A DNA stretch of 64,000 nucleotides from Isoetes taiwanensis (lineage: Eukaryota > Streptophyta > Lycopodiopsida > Isoetales > Isoetaceae). Below the pieces are notes generated by a model that saw nothing but the letters and a program-made list of their open reading frames with translations, ran no database searches and was not told where the DNA came from. Made by a program: the position numbers and the translations under genes. The DNA is taken from positions 15,018,902 to 15,082,901 of the forward strand of contig JAJEKV010000006.1 of NCBI GenBank assembly GCA_021234155.1, read 5' to 3'. Position 1 is the first letter of the stretch. Each line of letters begins with the position of its first letter. Shown here one piece after another: positions 25,011 through 44,793 of the stretch.

Positions 25011-25131
25011 AATTTGTCACTATGTTCAACAAAGTTATTTTCCTCCAAATTGTCAAACAAACACCTCAAGACCATGGTATATAGATGAATATTAAATGGA
25101 AAACCATCAGCCCAATGGCAAGCTTTGCCTG

Positions 25132-25485
25132 CTATAATTCTCGGTTGTGCTTGCGTATTTGAAATGCCTGTTTGTTCTTTCCTACTTTATTGACTCTATT
25201 ATTGATGTCTAAGATTGCCTTCTTTAAGTCATTGAAGTAATCATCCAAAGCTTCATGTTTAAGAGAAGGATGAGTAAACAGCCAACTTAAAGGACCTTGA
25301 GTCGGCATTTTTGCCAATTTCAATATTCTTGAGAGCCGAGAAAATCGTGCAATCGACATGTCAGTAGGAGTTCTAAGGGAACAATTAGAACATCGCTTTA
25401 TGTTGAGAGTTTTCCACAATTCTCGTCTCTTTAGCGTAAGAAGAATGTGATCTTTAAAAAGATGTTGGCTTGTTTTCTTGCGCAA
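25132..25485 (-). other. 117-codon open frame, unknown
   Basis: An uninterrupted minus-strand frame lies just upstream of the DUF810 exons. It is rich in Lys/Arg/Leu, with PLSWLFTHPSLKHEALDDYF near the middle. It could be a diverged upstream part of the same fragment set, but I cannot match it to DUF810 or another family. Confidence 0.3.
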
Positions 25486-25489
25486 GAAA

Positions 25490-26540
25490 AAAAGCGATAA
25501 TGTTTAAACTACCAAATACCTCTATTGTCGCATCTTGCCAAGTTTCAGCGCTTGTGTTGCCGAAAAAAATAAACCCAAAGGACTTCTTTTGCAAAAGAAT
25601 ACACCCAAATGAACTTCCTTTCACAACCTGTGTGCAAATTTATATTCGAACATGACTTCTTTTTTCAAGCAGAACACCTTTTTAAGGTTCTGTAAGGGGG
25701 CAACAAAGAGGAAGATCTAATTCCAGATCCACATTCGTACTTGTGAAGCTTCATCAATCGAAGTCTAGCTTAATCAAATGCCGTATGAAGAATGCACGAA
25801 CTAATTTTGTTAAGTAAAAATGAGCTTGAAATCGAAAGAAATAAAGCGAAGAAACAGAGATGAATGCAAGAAAAAAAAAACAAATCGACCTTAAACATAA
25901 TATTGACTCGATGTTGCTTGAAGCTTGACCCGTCACCCGTTGACACCAAAGAAGGCCAAAACAGAAAGCTTGAGCTTGATCTTGATCTGTAATTGCTTCT
26001 TGGACAGGATTAGGTTTGTTTGATCCTCCCATAGACACGTTAAACTGTGCCTGTTTTCTGTGTAAAATCATTAACTTCACCAGCTGTGATGCATTTTAGA
26101 ACATGATTGATGAATAATTTACCAGGCTTTTAAAAGAAGACATGCATTCGAAACCTCCCTGTTTAGGAAACGGCTTAAAGACAAAGCCAGAAGAACCGTT
26201 TGTATCAACATCTCAAGTTCTGTGCTGATCCGACTGTGTAAAACCAACAAATCCTGAAAGAATATACATAATCGGCTCTGCATCAAGGGGGCTAAGGGTG
26301 AGCCGAGAATGCCAAAATGCGGCGTAGACCGGCCCAATGGAGGCTATGGGGCTCGCCATACCAAAGATGGAGGAATGATGGTGAAGAATGAGTCGGTACC
26401 AATCCAGCATCCGGATTTAAACACGCTTCCACTAAATTTCTCGAATGCAATCGATCAGAGGACGGATCAAAAGTGTGGTAAAGAGCCATAGCCGCATGGA
26501 GAGCTGGAAAGCCGGAAGAGTATTCAGACGGCCACTCATC
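25490..26540. other. No convincing gene
   Basis: Several overlapping frames of 60-108 codons occur in different phases around 26,100-26,490, a sign of base composition rather than coding. It leads into the L arm at 26,560. Confidence 0.4.
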
Positions 26541-26559
26541 AAAATAAAAATCCGGACAT

Positions 26560-28690
<2,131 letters not shown>

Positions 28691-31600
28691 CAAAACCAAT
28701 GAGCAACCCATGCAAAAATCAAAGGGTGAAAGTAGCATTACGCACATGGCTCTGCATAGTTTTCAGCTCGTCTTGATATCTATTCACAACAGGATATTTT
28801 TTTGCTTTGTTAGTTGAATGTGCTAGAAGATAGTGTAAGCGCACATAAAGAAAAAGAAATATTTTGGTCTCGATCAGAAATGAGTGGTTCAAAAGACGAA
28901 GCTTGATAGCTTAAATACAGAATAGTGGCCTACAAATGCAGAATCCAAACAACCGCCAGAGTACTAAGAGGATTACCACTTATTTACTGCAAATAGACAG
29001 AATGAGATGCCAATATGGAGACTGCCTATGGAGATCGGCGAGTCCATGCTGCGCTCTAAATGGGAATTTGGTACGAGACCACAAATGGCAGCATTATAAA
29101 GGGAAGATATAGAAAGGAGCCCACAAATCCAGAATCCAAACAACCGCCATTGAATGCATATAAATAGGAGAAAGGCATTGAACAACTAGAAATTTAGACC
29201 ACAGGAACAAAAACGCAAACAAATCTAAACAAACGGTAGACGTCACACTCAAATGTTTGCATGCTTCACATATTGTTACCTTTGCAAAAGTTCGGTCATT
29301 GCTGTGAGATATGTAGTTTGCAAAAAGATATTTGAACTTAGATACAACTGGCTGTGAATAGGCTTAGATTACATGGAACAGGAAAGGAACCAGAGAATAC
29401 TGAAGACTTGGATTGAACAGGAAAGGAACCAGAAATATTGGAATACACGGTTAAATAAAACATATTTACGCCCAACAAAAGCCATGCTAACTCTGCTAAA
29501 GCATCAGAAAAGCTTACTACGGATCTAGAAGTGCATTGGAAAACCTACCCGGGTGCCACAGAATGCACAATCGTATCTATCCTTGAAATACATTGCCAAA
29601 CTACAAAATGATAAAACTAGAAAACAAAGGAAGGACACAACGGACCATGAGCTCTGATGGTGAAGAAAGGTGTCACAATGTACTGGACCAAACAAAGACC
29701 CATAATGATATTCAAATGCGACATAAATAAAGAAAACGGTATCTAGCACGCACCATTGTTTATACTTGAATAAGCCATCGAAGTCTTGCCAAACATGCCG
29801 ACACTGCGGTACAAAGCATTCAAGAAGCTCCAATCCTGAATAAATCGCCGGTACCAAATGCCATATTGCACATTTTCCTTTATTATTTTCTCCTTCCGAC
29901 CTAAGGCAATTGAAACCGTAACAATAAAAATGCTAGATCAAGGTTTCGTGGCCGGTTTTGGCCTTAACAAAATCTGTCAATGTCAAGCTCAATGCCAATT
30001 TTGGCATTCTCAATCGCATATGACGAGCCTATTTTGGCTACACAAAGAATTTAACGCCATGGTTTTCGACACGTCTCAGAAAATACGACTACATACACAA
30101 TAGCCATCCATAAAACATATAACAGTAATTGGACGTCGAGCACACCGCAAAGCAACAAACCTATCATTAGATTAAAAATAAATTAAGGCAAGCTCAAGCT
30201 ATTAAGGGCAAGCACATTGGAATCCTAATCGATGAAGTTAATAGCATGAGAAAACAGCTCCAATCGAGCCAAACATGACGTATTAAGCCATTCAAACTAC
30301 AAAGGAGGACTTGGACTTGCGGGCCATTGATTTCTAAACACAATCTTTGAGCATGCTAAGAAACCGAAAAATACTATTGACAAACACTTTGTAGTAGATC
30401 CGCAACCATGTCTGAAGAATGAAATTTAGCCAAGGCATTAGATTCTTGCAAAAACTCTTAAACCATAAGTTGTTTCCAATTTGCCTAACATAAACCAGCC
30501 TATTATAGGTCGCAGAAAAGAAAGCATCCCTTGACTTTGCCTCGACAGAGTAAAAATCCAGACCATATGGATTAAATCACCCCGAGTTTTGAAACAATAT
30601 GAAAGCCTAGCAGTCCATCGTCGAAGCTTCATAACAACTACAACAAATGTCTTCCGTAAAAATCTCATATGTTATGGAGGGTTATGGAGGTAGAAATATT
30701 GCTTCTATCAAAGAATCGGTTATCCTTAAACCAGCGGCAAAGTGTTAATGGCATGTATAAACCATTAGGCGATAAAATAGAGAAGCTTTGACATGCCAAT
30801 CTTACATGTTCTTTGCAAAGATAAAAAGCGATATTTTCTAATGGCAAACCATATGGTTAGCCATTGCAAAGAGAAAATCCATGCGCTTCTATAATCTACA
30901 CTTTTAATTCAGGTCTTTCTGCATGGCAAAAGATGCAGCAAACATTGGCTCACAGATTCACAAAGACATGAGCTTAAACTCACAACTAAACCAAACACGT
31001 ATTAACAAAGAACTTTGTAGCCTCTCTAGTCAAGTATCCGTTCTCAATGAACATATTGAAGTAGTTTATCTAGGAACTCATGGCCTGCACTCACTCCATC
31101 AGTTCAGTTCTTTAATCAATCAAGTTTGCCACAACAAACACACCTCTCCGCAACAGCTAAATGCTGATTATCGATGTTGATAAATTTGGTCCATGATTCT
31201 TACTATGCCCGAAATGTCAATGTGCACCGCAGATAGAAGCTTCGCCATTGCTAAAAAATACACAAGCACATTCCGAATCTATCGGCCGAAAAGCAAAAAT
31301 GAACAAGGATAAACTCGAAATAGTTTTATAAATTTAAAAATCAACTTGCATTGTACTCACCTAAACATACTAAATAAAGTCAAAAAATACTTCCTTTGTA
31401 TTGCCATAACAACAAAGCTTCCTCTACTTTGCAATCGATCGACCATTCAAATGAAGAGTCAATAGCAAATGCATTTATGTTCGATAATTCCAACATGTTT
31501 GGATACAATCGCATTTCTTACAATCTGCAGCAGAGTGATAATTGATTGAGACACAAGTTCCCTTTACGCTTCTAATTGCATTCGCTTAAATAACTCGCCT

Positions 31601-32820
31601 TGAGATGTTTAAACGGTTAGCAAAAGCATCATTATATCTTGTATGTACTTTGTTCTCGGGTTTAGGGCGATCATGGTTCGCATTTTCCAAAATTCTTCTT
31701 ACGGTGTTTACGATGTTTGTTTCTTTGTTTTTGTATTCCCGTGTTGTTTTGTAGTTCTTGTTTTGTTGACACAGAAAGCGAATCGGGTTGAAGAAACCGG
31801 CCGACAAACAAAAAAAAAAAATCGCGGACATCTTAAAATTTGTTCCCCACGAGTCCAAAATATGGCCTCCATGGCATTTTCTTTCACATCACCCGGATCT
31901 GTATAACTACAACAAATGTCTTCCGAGAAAATCCCATATGTAACCAGTAGCTAAGAATCAAGGCAATATTCTATGCTTACGCCATAGCTTACCCTTGCAC
32001 CTTAAGATACGATTAGTAGAATCTTTTATTGTTAGCTTCAATGTAACGATGAAGGGTGAGCAAATCTCGACCTGATTGACGACAAAAACTTGGAACTTAG
32101 ATGCTTGCAAGATTTGCTCGGATGTTGGACTTACTTTGTTGGATTGCTGGCCCGCAAATTTTTGGCCTGCAAATTTGTTGAGGTTTGCCGATTTCCCCGT
32201 AGCGCCACGCCAAGAATTTGACTTGAAAATTCCTCCGTGCAGGGGATAATCTTGTGGAAACAACCCGCGTGGGTAGATCTGCATACTTACACCTCTCCAC
32301 ACAAGCAACTACACGAAATTCAGAATAGAGAACATTTACCAGTACAAAAGATTTAAAAATAGAAAAAAAAGCTGCAAATTTGTTGGATTTACATTTGAAA
32401 GTTCCCAGTTTGTTTACTTTCGATGCAAGCGAGTAGAGCACTACTCGCTTTGACTTATAGCCTCATCGCTAAAATCGAAAAAGACAACCTCAATTCTGAA
32501 GTTTTCCTAAATCCTAATTTATCCGTTAGTCCTATTCTAAAGCAACCGCACGAACAGGGGCGATTGCTCAAAGGAAAGGAGGTTATTTAAGACTCTAGGA
32601 AATACTAAAGCTCAATTCCTTGTGAAAATGGGGCTTTGATTGACTTTTCAACATGTATTCCTTGGCCTTTAAAAAACTGAATGAGCTCATTGCAATTTCC
32701 CGAATAATGCAATAAAAGAATCCAAATACATAATTGCTCGAGGATACCTTGACATGCGGATGAAGAAATTTATTTTCTTCTATGCTTTAAGAGAACTGGT
32801 TAGCATTTGCACATGAGTAG
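28691..32820. other. Gene-poor stretch with doubtful PPR-like pieces
   Basis: Minus-strand frames at 29,525-29,857, 30,438-30,668 and 30,665-30,847 have helix-rich, PPR-like spacing in places (for example LCKEHVRLACQSFSILSPNG), but stops and frame changes are frequent and no motif is convincing. CTG/CAG triplets are scarce here as well. Confidence 0.3.
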
Positions 32821-32825
32821 AGAAG

Positions 32826-34450
32826 AGAAGCTTAGCAGGCCTTCTTGAAATGTCTGATCAAATGTTTCAAATGCGCACATTCTAGAAAATGGCCCTCTCT
32901 TGAAAAAGAAACCAAGAATGCATTGCAAGTAGATACATTAGGCTGGTATCCAAATTTCGAGCATCTCCTTGTAGATGTCAATTGCATGTGCTGATGTCCC
33001 CCATCGACCATAAGCATCAATCAAAACATTATATGTATCCACTTGACAAATTTTTGCATATCTTCTTTATCTGCTGAAAGCCCAATATACTTGCTCAAGC
33101 TTACCAGCTCTTCCATAAGGACTCACGATGATATTTCATGTCACCTTATCTGGTATGCACTTAGCTTCCTGTAATTTCTTAAAAGGTACCAGCATTTCCT
33201 CTCCTTTCCCCGTTATTCCATACACATCTAACAACGTATTGTAACTGATTATGCTAGGAATAATACCTAATTTCTTCAGCTCCTCAAAAATTTCTAGAGC
33301 TTCAACCTAGGTCTGCAACATAAGCCTTTAGATAATCAATTGGGGCAGCATGATGTAAGGACTCCAACTCTTGCGAAGCCTCCAATCGTGTTTGAATGAT
33401 AAAAGATATTAGCATAAATCTAGCATAAAGATCTTATTGCTATGCATTAGCATTCCCAAAGAGCGGCCAGAGGATATGGCTGCCACACACATTTGCAACA
33501 AAAAAAAAAGGATTAATGGGTGGCAAGAAGGATATGGCTGCCATAAACAGATGCCAAATGGCAACCAGTTCTTATAAAATGCTGATTATATTCCTTACCT
33601 CATAGCAAGGCCACAGATATATTACGTAAGACAATAAAAAAAGAAGACCAATACATGAAAGAGATCGACCCTTTGTCAACAGAAAGAGTGCCCTATTTAT
33701 CTATTTTGTGAGATTAAGAATATGCAATTTTAATTCATATTTCAGCATTTGAATTTGCTATACATCCCCACGACCAAGCATTTATCAGGCATAATATTCG
33801 TTACAAACCTGTCCAGATATGTCCTCCTTGCCGAGTCACTACAGGCAATGTCTCCATCTCTTTTTAAATGCTTTCGGCCCAAGAACACCTACATCAATAT
33901 CAGAACTAAAGTGGGTCAACTCTACATCGTCACATTCATCATATAGAGCTTTAAAGCAGAGCTTCTGACTAGGATGCAAGCTGGAAATGTACAACAACTA
34001 ATCTAGCTAAGAAGTATCCGTTACCTTGTTAGCACATGAAAATGTTTAGATAGGCACTATCCACAAAAATCGTATATATTTGCATAATTATCTTTGCACT
34101 CACATGCAAATGCAGCCAGCAACATCTTTCCTGTATTTGACAACAAAAAGTAGGTAAAGATTTGTTGCAGAATTTCATAAGCCTAAAACAACTCCCTCAA
34201 AACGCTAGATATCCTAGACATGGCAGCATCTGCGCCATTCTGGTAGAAAAAACGATCTGGGTCTAACAGAGGCTGAATTTGAAGCTTGTTATTCTTAGCC
34301 TTCTTCCGATCAATTGTCTTCCGGGACAAAATACCCTGCACATCACTGTTAAATCTAGCTAAGAAATTACTTGCCTTAGACCGCTTCCGGCTTCTTCTCT
34401 GATGATGAAAGCTCCATATCCAAGGATCGAGGTGGGAAGCCGAAACTCGG
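32826..34450 (-). pseudogene. PPR-protein gene remnant
   Basis: Read on the minus strand, 33,310-32,960 encodes successive P-type PPR motifs: EALEIFEELKKLGIIPSIIS with YNTLLDVYG, then EAKCIPDKVT and YGRAGKLEQ, then DTYNVLIDAYGRWGTS with AIDIYKEM. Stop codons (after PDKVT and in the region after EQVYWAF) and at least one frameshift break it. Upstream, 34,440-34,190 holds an open stretch with LSRKTIDRKKAKNNKLQIQP and DPDRFFYQNGADAAMSRISS, probably the N-terminal part, and about 33,960-33,840 holds FKALYDECDDVELTHFSSDI. PPR proteins bind organellar RNA. The locus is broken, by decay or consensus errors. Confidence 0.7.
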
Positions 34451-34955
34451 GCGTTTTATGTGCATGGATGGATTGAGGCGAAGTTAAATGTTTAGAACGA
34501 TCCAAAATATTTCAAATAATGGCCGCACTTTTACCTTCTAAAAATATCTCTGCAGGTTTGCCTTCGATTTTGTTTCTCCTCCTCTCGAAGAATGCATTGT
34601 TCAAATGCTCGAATGATCCGATTAGCAAGAACAATCGGAGCAAACACACGCCCCTGCTAAAGGAGCAAGAATAAAAAAGCGTGTTTCTGAGATATTCATC
34701 GAAGACAGAGACCGGCCAGAATAATACCCTCTTCTCTCGATCCGAACGGGTGGAACAGCCACCGCCAAAGGAAAAAATCGTGGTAAAAAATTTGGAGGGT
34801 TTTTTGGTGTTTTTTTCTCTCCATCAACCATTGCACGACACCTACCTCATGTGTGACATTTAAGAAATTAAATGATTAGGCTTATTGCCACGGTTATCAT
34901 TAATAAAATTAGATATGACACCTTATACTAAAACCTTTCAGAATAGATGAGGAAC
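34451..34955. other. No gene; possible 5' flank of PPR remnant
   Basis: GC is slightly higher around 34,570-34,800, and minus-strand frames are short. Position fits the promoter/leader side of the PPR remnant, but no firm start or TATA box can be assigned. Confidence 0.3.
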
Positions 34956-38580
<3,625 letters not shown>

Positions 38581-41500
38581 TCTATAAATATAAATATATA
38601 TATTCAATGTCCACTGAATAGCTCTTCTTTTGCCATTTAACTGCCAAGATTTTGAAGGTCCTTTTTGGGCTTTGAATAAGCTGTCTAAGTCACCTTGATC
38701 AGGCACTATTTCTATATCATCGATATGTATTACCATATGGCCTGGACCATATGAGAAATGGCCACACATGAAAGATAACTTGCATGTTGCATTGCAGATA
38801 ACATTTTACAAAGCATGGCCCCTATGGTTGTTCATGCTTCATTGCAAGCGACATTGTAATATTGACAACTAAGCATGGCATAGTTTTCTATGGAAGTCTC
38901 TTAAACAAGGTACTTGGTTATTTTACAAAATCCTTTCTCTATATATGCACACTTGTCTCGGGCAAAGTGGTCTCTCTATTTATCTTAAACCTTACAAATA
39001 TATACATGCAACTTGAATGCATGAGTGCCACTTGGCACTAAATTAAATGAGCTTGCATGCAATTGTTACTTTTTTTGTTGTTTCTCACACTTTTGTTGCT
39101 TCTACTAAAAATGCATACGCCCATATATGGGCATCGCCATATTTTGCTCTTGGGTGCCTATGATTGGCTAGACGGATTTGGCACCTTTAAGGTATGTTTT
39201 GCAATTGTAGTTGTAAATGTTTAATATTGAATGGACATGGTGATTTTCAAGGGCATTTGGCAATAGCAAATTGTTTATGTACACGAGGCATCTTTGCCCT
39301 AAGTATTTGGTTCATCTTTTGGAACCCTAAGCGGCCAAAACCATCTCATGAACCCTAAATCCGAAATTAGGGTCAGCCCGACTCACAATGCGGCCAACTT
39401 ATCTCTACTATATGCTACGATTTGCCATAGCCGATTTGCAAGAAGATCCGAACATATTCCTAAGAATTATGCTACTTCATTTCAAGGATAGTTGCCAATC
39501 ACCGATTCAGTTCAATGTGCCTGTGTTAATCCCCATGGATATCTTCCATCCGAGACTCGATCTATCTGGCATGAATCTATTTGTTGCTCAACCTATTATT
39601 ACATGCCCAAATGGTGGATGCTCGAAGTTTTCTAATCGTTACATGATTCAAGTTTTTCAAAGAAAAGGAGGAGGATATTCTCGTTGCTTTATAGCAACCT
39701 CTGTTTAACTATGGGCAGCCAGCCTGCTGGAATCTTGCATTAGAGCACTGCGCTGGAGGACGATGCAACATATGTGGACCTCCATTTAAACCAGGTTCTT
39801 ACAACAGATTTAATATTACTTCCAGCTCTAGTTGATCTCCAAACTAGCTGGCTGTGTCTTTTATATTCTGTTCTCATTATTTCTACTAGCTTTATACTTG
39901 TTCTTTGCTTAACTGATTTAAGTAGCAAAGGGTAAAGGGCGATGAGCCATGGAATTCTCTAGCTTACCTGACGCCCCTTGCCTTTTTACCTTTATGAAGC
40001 TAACTAAGGTACTGATTGGGTGCAGGTAACCGGAGTTCCATTTCCCTTACTCCATTATTTCAGTTTATGGATGTCTTTGGAGCGTGCTGATTCAAGGACT
40101 GGACTTAAATGTTTGTACAAGTGTTTGTTTAAACGTACTGCATAAACGGTATACCCCTCTGCTTTTGTTTTTGGGAATGCAAGTTATTTGAAGAAAAACT
40201 GTGAAATGACCTACTGGTAATACTCTGTATCTGCTTAAAACTACATCTGCTACATCTTATATCTTGGATTTCAGAAATACTGTCTTAAAATTTTTGTATA
40301 AGGAAAGCACCATTTGACTTTGCATATGCTTTAGTTTAAACGATCATTGTATCTATTTCTGGCAATGTGGCAAGAGCCTTAATCTGCTGCAGCATATTTC
40401 AGTAAATATAGTGTGCATAAACCACCATTCGTTTGCCTCATAGCCAAACTTCAAGGCTCTGTATCTGATATTGCATATTTCAGTATATTTTTTCATTAAT
40501 GGGTACATGTTTACCAGCATGCACATGCTTTGTAATTTGTTGTGAGGGGAGTTCATGCATGAAGCATGCATGGAATGCCACTAAAATATGGTAGAAATAT
40601 GATTGTTAAGGCGGTCAAAATAACATGAAATGCACACTGTTGTGCTGGTTTGTTTGCATAATGAACCTATGAGCATACTGTATTTCCATTCTGTCTAAAA
40701 TCTGGCAAGCTTACACATGGTAAATAAGGTTCGGAATGTGGCAAGGTTCTATATGGCTTCCCATTGATTGATAATGGGTTCGATAAGCCTTAGCCTCTGG
40801 GAGGTTAAGATAAACTGACTATATATTCCTGGACTTCGAATTACTAGTATAACTAGTATGGGCCTATGGAACCTTCCACATTCTAGGTGTTATTACTATT
40901 CATGCATTCTAATCCTATGACATCTCTAATTTTCCTACATGAATTTTTTATACTATAACAGGACATCACTTTATGCTGTTTGATTTGCGATAAATCATAC
41001 TAACCTTTCTGATTCTTGAGGTGGATTGCTACTGTACCTCCACTTTTGGGTTGTATCAAGATGTACCAGATTACCAGTAGCTCTTATACTCCAAAAAATA
41101 CCTTAAGGGGAGAGACTGCTCTGCGATCATGTTCCTGGATGTAAATAATATGCTAAGCCCTGCTGTTAAGTTCAATAAAACAAGGTATGACTCTTCTATG
41201 TGCACTGCATTATATCTGATTGCTTTGCTCAACTACTTGAGCCATGTAGTTGGCTACCATCATGTATCTTTTTACACCCAGTAGCCATCGATGCATATAA
41301 AAAATGCTAAATATGGGGTGTTCCCAATCTACATTGTTCACTACGTGAACTGGAGTTTTTAACTCTAACTTGAAATTAATCATAGGACATGTGTACACAA
41401 CAAACACAAGATAGAAGGCAAATTCATGCAAATATTTGTGCAGAAAAGGCCTGACCACATGGACACATGAAAGCTGTTCTATACAGATTCAAAGATGATC

Positions 41501-41684
41501 AAATTTTGACCTACTGTTCGGCATCTAATAGAGGTATTTCTACAATCAAAGTTTCTAAAGATGTTTAGTTGGCAGGGAGGGCCCCTATGGTTGCATAGCA
41601 TAGGGACCCTCTCAGCCCTTATGCTTTCACCAATGGAGACCAACCTTGCCTTCCGGAAGGAGGTAGGCCCAAAATTTCTATATA
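38581..41684 (+). repeat. 3.1-kb tandem array, copy 2 (3,104 bp)
   Basis: Nearly identical to copy 3, apart from a patch at about 39,315-39,640 where copies 1, 3 and 4 agree and this copy deviates ('gatccgaac' for 'gatctgaac', 'caatcaccgattc' for 'caatcagtcgattc', 'gctcgaag' for 'gctctgag'). The deviating patch differs from that of copy 1. Confidence 0.95.
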
Positions 41685-44600
41685 TCTATAAATATAAATA
41701 TATATATTCAATGTCCACTGAATAGCTCTTCTTTTGCCATTTAACTGCCAAGATTTTGAAGGTCCTTTTTGGGCTTTGAATAAGCTGTCTAAGTCACCTT
41801 GATCAGGCACTATTTCTATATCATCGATATGTATTACCATATGGCCTGGACCATATGAGAAATGGCCACACATGAAAGATAACTTGCATGTTGCATTGCA
41901 GATAACATTTTACAAAGCATGGCCCCTATGGTTGTTCATGCTTCATTGCAAGCGACATTGTAATATTGACAACTAAGCATGGCATAGTTTTCTATGGAAG
42001 TCTCTTAAACAAGGTACTTGGTTATTTTACAAAATCCTTTCTCTATATATGCACACTTGTCTCGGGCAAAGTGGTCTCTCTATTTATCTTAAACCTTACA
42101 AATATATACATGCAACTTGAATGCATGAGTGCCACTTGGCACTAAATTAAATGAGCTTGCATGCAATTGTTACTTTTTGTTGTTTCTCACACTTTTGTTG
42201 CTTCTACTAAAAATGCATACGCCCATATATGGGCATCGCCATATTTTGCTCTTGGGTGCCTATGATTGGCTAGACGGATTTGGCACCTTTAAGGTATGTT
42301 TTGCAATTGTAGTTGTAAATGTTTAATATTGAATGGACATGGTGATTTTCAAGGGCATTTGGCAATAGCAAATTGTTTATGTACACGAGGCATCTTTGCC
42401 CTAAGTATTTGGTTCATCTTTTTGGAACCCTAAGCGGCCAAAACCATCTGCGAACCCTAAATCCGAAATTAGGGTCAGCCCAGCTCACAATGCGGCGCCC
42501 AACTTATCTGCTACTATGCTACAGATTTGCCATAGCCGATTTGCAAGAAGATCTGAACATATTCCGGCAATTCTATGCTACTTCATTTCAAGGATAGTTG
42601 CCAATCAGTCGATTCAGTTCAATGTGCCTGTGTTAATCCCCATGGATATCTTCCATCCGAGACTCGATCTATCTGCTGAATCTATTTGTTGCTCAACCTG
42701 TATTATTACATGCCTGCAAATGGTGGATGCTCTGAGTTTTCTAATCAGTACATGATTCAAGTTTTTCAAAGAAAAGGAGGAGGATATTCTCGTTGCTTTA
42801 TAGCAACCTCTGTTTAACTATGGGCAGCCAGCCTGCTGGAATCTTGCATTAGAGCACTGCGCTGGAGGACGATGCAACATATGTGGACCTCCATTTAAAC
42901 CAGGTTCTTACAACAGATTTAATATTACTTCCAGCTCTAGTTGATCTCCAAACTAGCTGGCTGTGTCTTTTATATTCTGTTCTCATTATTTCTACTAGCT
43001 TTATACTTGTTCTTTGCTTAACTGATTTAAGTAGCAAAGGGTAAAGGGCGATGAGCCATGGAATTCTCTAGCTTACCTGACGCCCCTTGCCTTTTTACCT
43101 TTATGAAGCTAACTAAGGTACTGATTGGGTGCAGGTAACCGGAGTTCCATTTCCCTTACTCCATTATTTCAGTTTATGGATGTCTTTGGAGCGTGCTGAT
43201 TCAAGGACTGGACTTAAATGTTTGTACAAGTGTTTGTTTAAACGTACTGCATAAACGGTATACCCCTCTGCTTTTTTTTGGGGATGCAAGTTATTTGAAG
43301 AAAAACTGTGAAATGACCTACTGGTAATACTCTGTATCTGCTTAAAACTACATCTGCTACATCTTATATCTTGGATTTCAGAAATACTGTCTTAAAATTT
43401 TTGTATAAGGAAAGCACCATTTGACTTTGCATATGCTTTAGTTTAAACGATCATTGTATCTATTTCTGGCAATGTGGCAAGACCCTTAATCTGCTGCAGC
43501 ATATTTCAGTAAATATAGTGTGCATAAACCACCATTCGTTTGCCTCATAGCCAAACTTCAAGGCTCTGTATCTGATATTGCATATTTCAGTATATTTTTT
43601 CATTAATGGGTACATGTTTAGAAGCATGCACATGCTTTGTAATTTGTTGTGAGGGGAGTTCATGCATGAAGCATGCATGGAATGCCACTAAAATATGGTA
43701 GAAATATGATTGTTAAGGCGGTCAAAATAACATGAAATGCACACTATTGTGCTGGTTTGTTTGCATAATGAACCTATGAGCATACTGTATTTCCATTCTG
43801 TCTAAAATCTGGCAAGCTTACACATGGTAAATGAGGTTCGGAATGTGGCAAGGTTCTATATGGCTTCCCATTGATTGATAATGGGTTCGATAAGCCTTAG
43901 CCTCTGGGAGGTTAAGATAAACTGACTATATATTCCTGGACTTCGAATTACTAGTATAACTAGTATGGGCCTATGGAACCTTCCACATTCTAGGTGTTAT
44001 TACTATTCATGCATTCTAATCCTATGACATCTCTAATTTTCCTACATGAATTTTTTATACTATAACAGGACATCACTTTATGCTGTTTGATTTGCGATAA
44101 ATCATACTAACCTTTCTGATTCTTGAGGTGGATTGCTACTGTACCTCCACTTTTGGGTTGTATCAAGATGTACCAGATTACCAGTAGCTCTTATACTCCA
44201 AAAAATACCTTAAGGGGAGAGACTGCTCTGCGATCATGTTCCTGGATGTAAATAATATGCTAAGCCCTGCTGTTAAGTTCAATAAAACAAGGTATGACTC
44301 TTCTATGTGCACTGCATTATATCTGATTGCTTTGCTCAACTACTTGAGCCATGTAGTTGGCTACCATCATGTATCTTTTTACACCCAGTAGCCATCGATG
44401 CATATAAAAAATGCTAAATATGGGGTGTTCCCAATCTACATTGTTCACTACGTGAACTGGAGTTTTTAACTCTAACTTGAAATTAATCATAGGACATGTG
44501 TACACAACAAACACAAGATAGAAGGCAAATTCATGCAAATATTTGTGCAGAAAAGGCCTGACCACATGGACACATGAAAGCTGTTCTATACAGATTCAAA

Positions 44601-44793
44601 GATGATCAAATTTTGACCTACTGTTCGGCATCTAATAGAGGTATTTCTACAATCAAAGTTTCTAAAAATGTTTAGTTGGCAGGGAGGGCCCCTATGGTTG
44701 CATAGCATAGGGACCCTCTCAGCCCTTATATAAGCTCACCAATGGAGACCAACCTTGCCTTCCTGAAGGAGGTAGGCCCAAAATTTCTATATA
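41685..44793 (+). repeat. 3.1-kb tandem array, copy 3 (3,109 bp)
   Basis: The cleanest copy by comparison. Where other copies deviate at CTG/CAG sites, this one keeps the triplet. In one frame it reads GGRCNICGPPFKPGSYNRF around 42,865-42,925, a cysteine-containing stretch that looks protein-like but is flanked by stops. In another, VTGVPFPLLHYFSLWMSLE follows 'gcag' at about 43,130. It may derive from an old gene. Family unknown. Confidence 0.95.

Noticed and set aside
28691-30850. A second PPR gene on the minus strand
   Set aside because: Helix-like spacing appears in short frames only. There are no two consecutive convincing motifs and many stops, unlike the clear motifs at 32.9-33.3 kb.
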